A stretch of 64,000 nt of DNA from Archegozetes longisetosus (taxonomy: Eukaryota; Arthropoda; Arachnida; Sarcoptiformes; Trhypochthoniidae): contig JAEMBT020000008.1 in assembly GCA_018873245.2 (NCBI GenBank), forward strand, positions 8,276,238-8,340,237, written 5' to 3'. The notes below the pieces were generated by a model. It saw nothing but the letters and a program-made list of their open reading frames with translations, was not told where the DNA came from and made no database searches. The position numbers and the translations under genes are program-made. Below are positions 58,901 to 64,000 of the stretch, one piece after another. Every line of letters starts with the position of its first letter. Position 1 is the first letter of the stretch.

Positions 58901-61900
58901 CTTCACTACATCTAATTCACTCGAATAAGCAGCTCTGTGAAGTGGAGTCCAGCCGTCTTTATCAATGACCGAAAAATCGGCACCTTTTTCTATAAGGAAC
59001 TTCACTACATCTAATTTACCCTCTTCAGCAGCTCTGTGAAGTGGAGTCCAGCCGTCTTTATCAGTGACCGAAAAATCGGCACCTTTTTCTATAAGGAACT
59101 TCACTACATCTAATTCACCCGAATAAGCAGCTCTGTGAAGTGGAGTCCAGCCGTCTTTATCAGTGACCGAAAAATCGGCACCTTTTTCTATAAGGAACTT
59201 CACTACATCTAATTCACCCGAATAAGCAGCTCTGTGAAGTGGAGTCCAGCCGTATATATCAGTGACCGAATAATCGGCACCTTTTTCTATAAGGAACTTC
59301 ACTACATCTAATTCAACCGAATAAGCAGCTCTGTGAAGTGGAGTCCAGCCGTCTTTATCAGTGACCGAAAAATCGGCACCTTTTTCTATAAGGAACTTCA
59401 CTACATCCCATTTACTCGAATAAGCAGCTCTGTGAAGTGGAGTCCAGCCGTCTTTATCAGAGACCGAAAAATCGGCACCTTTTTCAATAAGAAACTTCAC
59501 TACATCCCATTTATCCTCTTTAGCAGCTCTGTGAAGTGGAGTCCAGCCGTCTTTATCAGTGACCGAAAAATCGGCACCTTTTTCTATAAGGAACTTCACT
59601 ACATCCCATTTACTCGAATAAGCAGCTCTGTGAAGTGGAGTCCAGCCGTATATATCAGTGACCGAATAATCGGCACCTTTTTCTATAAGGAACTTCACTA
59701 CATCCCATTTACTCGAATAAGCAGCTCTGTGAAGTGGAGTCCAGCCGTCTTTATCAGAGACCGAAAAATCGGCACCTTTTTCTATAAGGAACTTCACTAC
59801 ATCCCATTTACTCGAATAAGCAGCTCTGTGAAGTGGAGTCCAGCCGTATATATCAGTGACCGAAAAATCGGCACCTTTTTCTATAAGGAACTTCACTACA
59901 TCTAATTCACCCGAATAAGCAGCTCTGTGAAGTGGAGTCCAGCCGTCTTTATCAGTGACCGAAAAATCGGCACCTTTTTCTATAAGGAACTTCACTACAT
60001 CCCATTTACTCGAATAAGCAGCTCTGTGAAGTGGAGTCCAGCCGTCTTTATCAGAGACCGAAAAATCGGCACCTTTTTCTATAAGGAACTTCACTACATC
60101 TAATTCACTCGAATAAGCAGCTCTGTGAAGTGGAGTCCAGCCGTATATATCAGTGACCGAAAAATCGGCACCTTTTTCTATAAGGAACTTCACTACATCT
60201 AATTTACCCTCTTCAGCAGCTCTGTGAAGTGGAGTCCAGCCGTATATATCAGTGACCGAAAAATCGGCACCTTTTTCTATAAGGAACTTCACTACATCCC
60301 ATTTACTCGAATAAGCAGCTCTGTGAAGTGGAGTCCAGCCGTATATATCAGTGACCGAATAATCGGCACCTTTTTCTATAAGGAACTTCACTACATCTAA
60401 TTCACCCGAATAAGCAGCTCTGTGAAGTGGAGTCCAGCCGTCTTTATCAGTGACCGAAAAATCGGCACCTTTTTCTATAAGGAACTTCACTACATCCCAT
60501 TTACTCGAATAAGTAGCTCTGTGAAGTGGAGTCCAGCCGTCTTTATCAGAGACCGAAAAATCGGCACCTTTTTCTATAAGGAACTTCACTACATCTAATT
60601 CACTCGAATAAGCAGCTCTGTGAAGTGGAGTCCAGCCGTATATATCAGTGACCGAAAAATCGGCACCTTTTTCTATAAGGAACTTCACTACATCTAATTT
60701 ACCCTCTTCAGCAGCTCTGTGAAGTGGAGTCCAGCCGTCTTTATCAGAGACCGAAAAATCGGCACCTTTTTCTATAAGGAACTTCACTACATCTAATTTA
60801 CCCTCTTCAGCAGCTCTGTGAAGTGGAGTCCAGCCGTATATATCAGTGACCGAAAAATCGGCACCTTTTTCTATAAGGAACTTCACTACATCTAATTTAC
60901 CCTCTTCAGCAGCTCTGTGAAGTGGAGTCCAGCCGTCTTTATCAGAGACCGAAAAATCGGCACCTTTTTCTATAAGGAACTTCACTACATCTAATTTACC
61001 CTCTTCAGCAGCTCTGTGAAGTGGAGTCCAGCCGTATATATCAGTGACCGAAAAATCGGCACCTTTTTCTATAAGGAACTTCACTACATCTAATTTACCC
61101 TCTTCAGCAGCTCTGTGAAGTGGAGTCCAGCCGTATATATCAGTGACCGAAAAATCGGCACCTTTTTCTATAAGGAACTTCACTACATCTAATTTACCCT
61201 CTTCAGCAGCTCTGTGAAGTGGAGTCCAGCCGTATATATCAGTGACCGAAAAATCGGCACCTTTTTCTATAAGGAACTTCACTACATCTAATTTACCCTC
61301 TTCAGCAGCTCTGTGAAGTGGAGTCCAGCCGTATATATCAGTGACCGAAAAATCGGCACCTTTTTCTATAAGGAACTTCACTACATCTAATTTACCCTCT
61401 TCAGCAGCTCTGTGAAGTGGAGTCCAGCCGTCTTTATCAATGACCGAATAATCGGCACCTTTTTCTATAAGGAACTTCACTACATCTAATTCACCCTCTT
61501 CAGCAGCTCTGTGAAGTGGAGTCCAGCCGTATATATCAGTGACCGAATAATCGGCACCTTTTTCTATAAGGAACTTCACTACATCTAATTCACCCTCTTC
61601 AGCAGCTCTGTGAAGTGGAGTCCAGCCGTATATATCAGTGACCGAAAAATCGGCACCTTTTTCTATAAGGAACTTCACTACATCTAATTTACCCTCTTCA
61701 GCAGCTCTGTGAAGTGGAGTCCAGCCGTCTTTATCAGAGACCGAAAAATCGGCACCTTTTTCTATAAGGAACTTCACTACATCCCATTTACTCGAATAAG
61801 CAGCTCTGTGAAGTGGAGTCCAGCCGTCTTTATCAGAGACCAAAAAATCGGCACCTTTTTCTATAAGGAACTTCACTACATCCCATTTACTCGAATAAGC

Positions 61901-62266
61901 AGCTCTGTGAAGTGGAGTCCAGCCGTTTTTATCAATGACCGAAAAATCGGCACCTTTTTCTACTAGAATTTTAATTATATTTATATAACCTTTATCAATA
62001 GCTAAACTCAGTGGAGTTTTTTCATCCTTGTCACGTGCATTAACATTTGCATTATTGTTCAATAAAATTTCAGAAATTTCATTATCACCATTTTTTACTG
62101 CTATGTGTAGAGGTGTATTATGATTATCATCTTTACTATTTATAATATAATCTTTAGCACTAATTGCCTTTTTAATATAGTTTCTAACCTCGTGGACATT
62201 GTTCTCTTTAATAGCGGTGAATAATCCTTTCTTTAAATTCTCAATATTTGTTTCAGTTGTGGTCAT
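55997..62266 (-). CDS. Giant ankyrin-repeat protein with latrotoxin-C-like C-terminal region
   Basis: An uninterrupted intronless ORF of 2089 codons with an ATG start. The N-terminus (MTTTETNIENLKKGLFTAIK) has no signal peptide. It holds about 3 diverged ankyrin repeats, then about 34 nearly identical 33-residue repeats (consensus GWTPLHRAAxxxxxDVVKFL then IEKGADFSVxDx), then about 20 diverged repeats to about residue 1915. A basic RQRSRR site (about residue 1928), furin-like in form, precedes a final region of about 160 residues with amphipathic segments and the motif INGAISLFDLLIRRFTGENY. From family knowledge, that motif and layout resemble the latrotoxin C-terminal domain, known in spider latrotoxins and in ankyrin proteins of Wolbachia and Rickettsiella-type endosymbionts. 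Function here is unknown; binding by the ankyrin solenoid is the safe statement. Lack of introns and the bacterial parallels suggest lateral transfer (inference). The surrounding DNA is eukaryotic in character. Confidence 0.85.
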   Translation of the reverse strand: MTTTETNIENLKKGLFTAIKENNVHEVRNYIKKAISAKDYIINSKDDNHNTPLHIAVKNGDNEISEILLNNNANVNARDKDEKTPLSLAIDKGYINIIKILVEKGADFSVIDKNGWTPLHRAAYSSKWDVVKFLIEKGADFLVSDKDGWTPLHRAAYSSKWDVVKFLIEKGADFSVSDKDGWTPLHRAAEEGKLDVVKFLIEKGADFSVTDIYGWTPLHRAAEEGELDVVKFLIEKGADYSVTDIYGWTPLHRAAEEGELDVVKFLIEKGADYSVIDKDGWTPLHRAAEEGKLDVVKFLIEKGADFSVTDIYGWTPLHRAAEEGKLDVVKFLIEKGADFSVTDIYGWTPLHRAAEEGKLDVVKFLIEKGADFSVTDIYGWTPLHRAAEEGKLDVVKFLIEKGADFSVTDIYGWTPLHRAAEEGKLDVVKFLIEKGADFSVSDKDGWTPLHRAAEEGKLDVVKFLIEKGADFSVTDIYGWTPLHRAAEEGKLDVVKFLIEKGADFSVSDKDGWTPLHRAAEEGKLDVVKFLIEKGADFSVTDIYGWTPLHRAAYSSELDVVKFLIEKGADFSVSDKDGWTPLHRATYSSKWDVVKFLIEKGADFSVTDKDGWTPLHRAAYSGELDVVKFLIEKGADYSVTDIYGWTPLHRAAYSSKWDVVKFLIEKGADFSVTDIYGWTPLHRAAEEGKLDVVKFLIEKGADFSVTDIYGWTPLHRAAYSSELDVVKFLIEKGADFSVSDKDGWTPLHRAAYSSKWDVVKFLIEKGADFSVTDKDGWTPLHRAAYSGELDVVKFLIEKGADFSVTDIYGWTPLHRAAYSSKWDVVKFLIEKGADFSVSDKDGWTPLHRAAYSSKWDVVKFLIEKGADYSVTDIYGWTPLHRAAYSSKWDVVKFLIEKGADFSVTDKDGWTPLHRAAKEDKWDVVKFLIEKGADFSVSDKDGWTPLHRAAYSSKWDVVKFLIEKGADFSVTDKDGWTPLHRAAYSVELDVVKFLIEKGADYSVTDIYGWTPLHRAAYSGELDVVKFLIEKGADFSVTDKDGWTPLHRAAYSGELDVVKFLIEKGADFSVTDKDGWTPLHRAAEEGKLDVVKFLIEKGADFSVIDKDGWTPLHRAAYSSELDVVKFLIEKGADFSVSDKDGWTPLHRAAYSSKWDVVKFLIEKGADFSVTDKDGWTPLHRAAYSGELDVVKFLIEKGADFSVTDKDGWTPLHRAASRNNLDVVTFLLNKGADINAKTNSGLTPLHFAEIAEIIRLFVSKLATLNNMTALHTAAKYGTFKTASHFINKANINIKDNYGWTPLHYAARCNPNLVEFLINKGANVNAKSNDDLTPLHLAAHGGRLDVVKLLFNESTDVNVADKDGVTPLESAAFNGHLNVVKYLLDEKKANITVVNIYGNTPLHMAVKNGKVEVAEFLIERGADVNAPNNKACTSLHLATENRNLDAVELLLRKGANINAKNSDGKIPLDIVDKESHPEVFRFLLDKELFDAVKHKDINKIEDSLVKGANINARDKEGWTPLHLSTKEGDLKVVTLLVGKGADINSKNNNGWTSLHIAAYNDNLDMVKLLVDKGANVNIKKNDGWTPLHWTAYSGNLNVIKFLIDKGAQIEAKDNFGSTLLHYAAKEGNSDVVKFLIEKGADVGAKNNFNRTPLHWAAYNGYLNVVELLLGKGATINDKSNNGFTPLILAEKNNKLEVVKLLVNRLAILSNITPLRAAIKYGTSKAVELFIETKINTWDRDGNTPLHWAAQEGNLDVAKFLVDKGADVNSKGRNRDVPLHFAARSGNLSLVKFLVEKGADVNSDSRSRWTILSEAVSAGCLVIVKFLVEKGASVIRNGPQLAPLHIAAKDGHVKIARYLIDRGAEINDSSLYTGNTPLHEAAKSGGLDMVKLLIDNGADIHAKNYYGKNLFDVALENNKLNIVEFLREEQERRNIRQRSRRDIEMVASSATSRLSLINTLLSWAKIMLNPSSGLFIANQNFPFLSPEQQNNTPSGKISPRLSQFDINGAISLFDLLIRRFTGENYILPNYFSSPKELIESRIDINAISITNNFENILKRTETASNINEFMDSFKACNSNNNANLSMTKLSKQRTQ
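58625..61955 (-). repeat. Array of about 34 nearly identical 99-bp ankyrin-coding units
   Basis: The 99-bp period equals one 33-residue ankyrin repeat. Units differ mainly at two small variable sites: YSSKW, EEGKL, YSGEL, YSSEL or EEGEL in the first helix region, and TDI-Y, SDK-D or TDK-D at the hinge. Elsewhere they are almost identical, including silent positions. Some neighbouring runs are the same type (five EEGKL/TDI-Y units in a row). The antisense strand is also open through parts of the array, for example at 59333-59905, an artefact of repetition. Confidence 0.95.
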
Positions 62267-62984
62267 CTTGACCTTCGACTTATGTTGATTTATCGATGCT
62301 TTTTGCCAGCTTTATTGTTATTACGTTGGTATTAACTCCTATTTATAAAGTAAAAATATTTTTATTTATTGACATTATATCTTTATTTTTCAAATAGTTA
62401 ATATTTCAATCGGGCTATTTTTATATGAAAAAAGTTAACACATTATAAAAGTTATCTGTAAGCTGTTTTATACGTTAAACATTTCGATTAGATTGATTTC
62501 TTCCGTACTATAATAAAAGTGGATGCCAAGAAATGGCCTAATTAGATTCCCAATATATTCCGATCTCGAAATGCGAGTAGTCTAAATATATAAATTTTTT
62601 TCACCTAGGTTACAGCGGTCACGAGATATTGACATTTTCGACCACAAAAGTGACCTTTAGACCAAAAGGATATGAAAGAATTAAGAGTAAATCACGAACA
62701 CATAGTGTTTCCTTACAAATAAGATTTGATATTTTTATAACTGTTCTATTGTAAAACTTAGATAGGTATATAATGCATCAAATTAAATCTAAAGAAATTT
62801 ATCTAATGTCAAGATATTGACGATTGTTTAATACAATAATAAATTCGATTGGAAAGAGACTGATAAACATTTTAAATTAAAGTTGAATCTTGGTTAACTA
62901 TGCTGACTTTAATTTCAATGTATCGTTATAACTATTGAATATTTTCTAATTTGTAGGCGTAAACCTTATCTTTCAACTATCTCT
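62267..62984. other. 5' flank of the ankyrin gene
   Basis: AT-rich and non-coding. It should contain the promoter, but no element can be singled out. The ATG at 62266 follows AGGTCAAG on the minus strand. Confidence 0.35.
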
Positions 62985-63610
62985 AAAGGAAAAAATCAGC
63001 ATAAATAAGATCAGGGGATCGCGCTGGCCATGGAATGTTCCGCCAAGACTAATGAATTCATTACCGAAATGTTTTTCCATTGAGTTTAGACTCTTAATGC
63101 GATGTGAGGCCGAGCATTATCATGTTGAAAGCATACGTCATTCTTTTTAATCATATCATTGCATTCTAATTGTTTATAGAACGACTGAAGGCAGTTATCA
63201 GTATATGAATATTGAGTAACTGGATTTCGGGGATAAAAATAGAGTCCAATTACTCAGTAAATTGAAACACAAACCCATACTATCACTTTTTATTAATTGT
63301 TCGCTTTATATGAACGATATGTAGATTTTCTCCTCACCAATATATCGAGTTCCATCAATTATCACAGCCGTCAATACATAAAGTCGTCTTATCTGACATC
63401 AAAACATTACTCAAGAAATTTTCATTTTCATTAAGTTTAGACAAAATCCATTCACAAAACTGAATTCGATGCTTAAGATCAAACTTTAAAATGATGCTAT
63501 AGGGATGAAACTTGAGAATGTTGAGAGCTTTTCTCACTGATGTGTATGAAATGTCACTATTATTTGCCCTCAACTGAGATTCAGCTCTGTTCAAAGTATT
63601 AGAATTCTAT
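62985..63610 (-). pseudogene. Tc1/mariner-superfamily transposase remnant
   Basis: On the minus strand, 63594-63355 reads LRANNSDISYTSVRKALNIL, then HPYSIILKFDLKHRIQFCEW and LSNVLMSDKTTLCIDGCDN, the arthropod transposase block with the first catalytic Asp (SD). Further along, about 63030-62985, WPARSPDL and ADFFL appear, the block around the third acidic residue. Stops and shifts separate them. No terminal repeats were identified. The remaining 390 bp to the window end are AT-rich with nothing recognised. Confidence 0.7.
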
Positions 63611-64000
63611 TTATACAGAGATTTCAATTTTTTTAAGTTTTCATCCGTTAATGTGATTTTGTTGTGAATAATAAGCGATTTTCTCAAGTCGTCTACTCTA
63701 TTGTGTGTAGTGTGCTTGCAAATTGTTATAAATTTTGTAAATCGTCTCATAACTTTAATTGAAGATTTAAGTTTATGATAACTCAATGCAATAAACGCTG
63801 TTCATTTTTCTTTTTGTTTTAAATGCATTGACAAACTCGAGTAACTTCATCGAAATTCGAATTCGCTTAACTACCCACAAAATTTTATTTATAAGCTTTA
63901 AAATGACGTCCTATTTAATGAAGTAAGTTTGCTAACACAAAAGTTATAAGTATCTTAATCCTCTATTTACAACGAACCACCCTAAATATAACCTTAGATA

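Noticed and set aside
59333..59905. 190-codon plus-strand ORF with repeats across the ankyrin array (also 61709-61966)
   Set aside because: It is the antisense of identical ankyrin units. An open antisense frame in one unit is copied into all, so it is not evidence of a gene.
58625..61955. Regular 99-bp repeats as a CRISPR-like or satellite array
   Set aside because: The period is exactly one 33-residue ankyrin repeat, there are no unique spacers, and the frame is open throughout.
55997..62266. Contig as endosymbiont DNA because of the ankyrin/latrotoxin-C gene
   Set aside because: Spliced introns, mariner, hAT and piggyBac insertions and GPATCH3/GLUT relics on the same window show an arthropod nuclear genome.

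Overview
The window reads as AT-rich arthropod chromosomal DNA, most probably from an arachnid such as a trombidiform mite. That placement is an inference. It rests on short GT-AG introns (51, 64 and 71 nt) that can be placed exactly by reading frame, on animal gene families (GPATCH3, SLC2A/GLUT), and on arthropod-type DNA transposons (mariner, Tc3, hAT, piggyBac, FLYWCH-MULE, a SWIM-finger element). There are no operons, ribosome binding sites, rRNA or tRNA genes, or CRISPR arrays.

Layout. 55-3199 (-): RCC1-repeat protein followed by a ruined kinase domain. 4396-12170: gene-free, with hAT, mariner and nested MITE insertions. 13151-14022 (-): tandem Nudix protein resembling bacterial Nudix hydrolases, with one frameshift. 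17976-19783: foldback elements. 20082-23423 (-): second RCC1-kinase copy, with intact kinase motifs, one spliced intron and two lesions in the RCC1 part. 25472-28589: hAT MITE and a 1-kb hairpin. 29192-31737: Mutator-like element with 9-bp target duplication. 32941-35505: two abutting palindromes, the second with arms built of tandem repeats. 35771-37127: near full-length mariner. 38209-39456: foldback MITE and piggyBac MITE. 39538-43120: glucose-transporter-like pseudogene broken by three insertions. 43883-46045: piggyBac-type element holding a 1.7-kb nested palindrome. 46342-47428: SWIM-finger transposon. 48433-48995: GPATCH3-like remnant. 49090-50490: Tc3-like element. 54216-55787: a TGA-interrupted ORF and small elements. 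55997-62266 (-): intact intronless 2089-codon ankyrin gene with about 34 nearly identical 99-bp repeats and a C-terminal region resembling the latrotoxin C-terminal domain. 62985-63610: transposase remnant.

The cellular genes do not form a pathway. The most notable items are (1) a protein architecture with two RCC1-type propellers followed by an eIF2-alpha-kinase-like domain, in two copies that have decayed in complementary ways; (2) the giant ankyrin/latrotoxin-C-like gene, probably acquired from or shared with bacterial endosymbionts and still being homogenised; and (3) the Nudix gene of bacterial appearance. The rest is an insertion-rich landscape in which elements sit inside elements and old genes. 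All family assignments come from reading motifs; no database search was possible.
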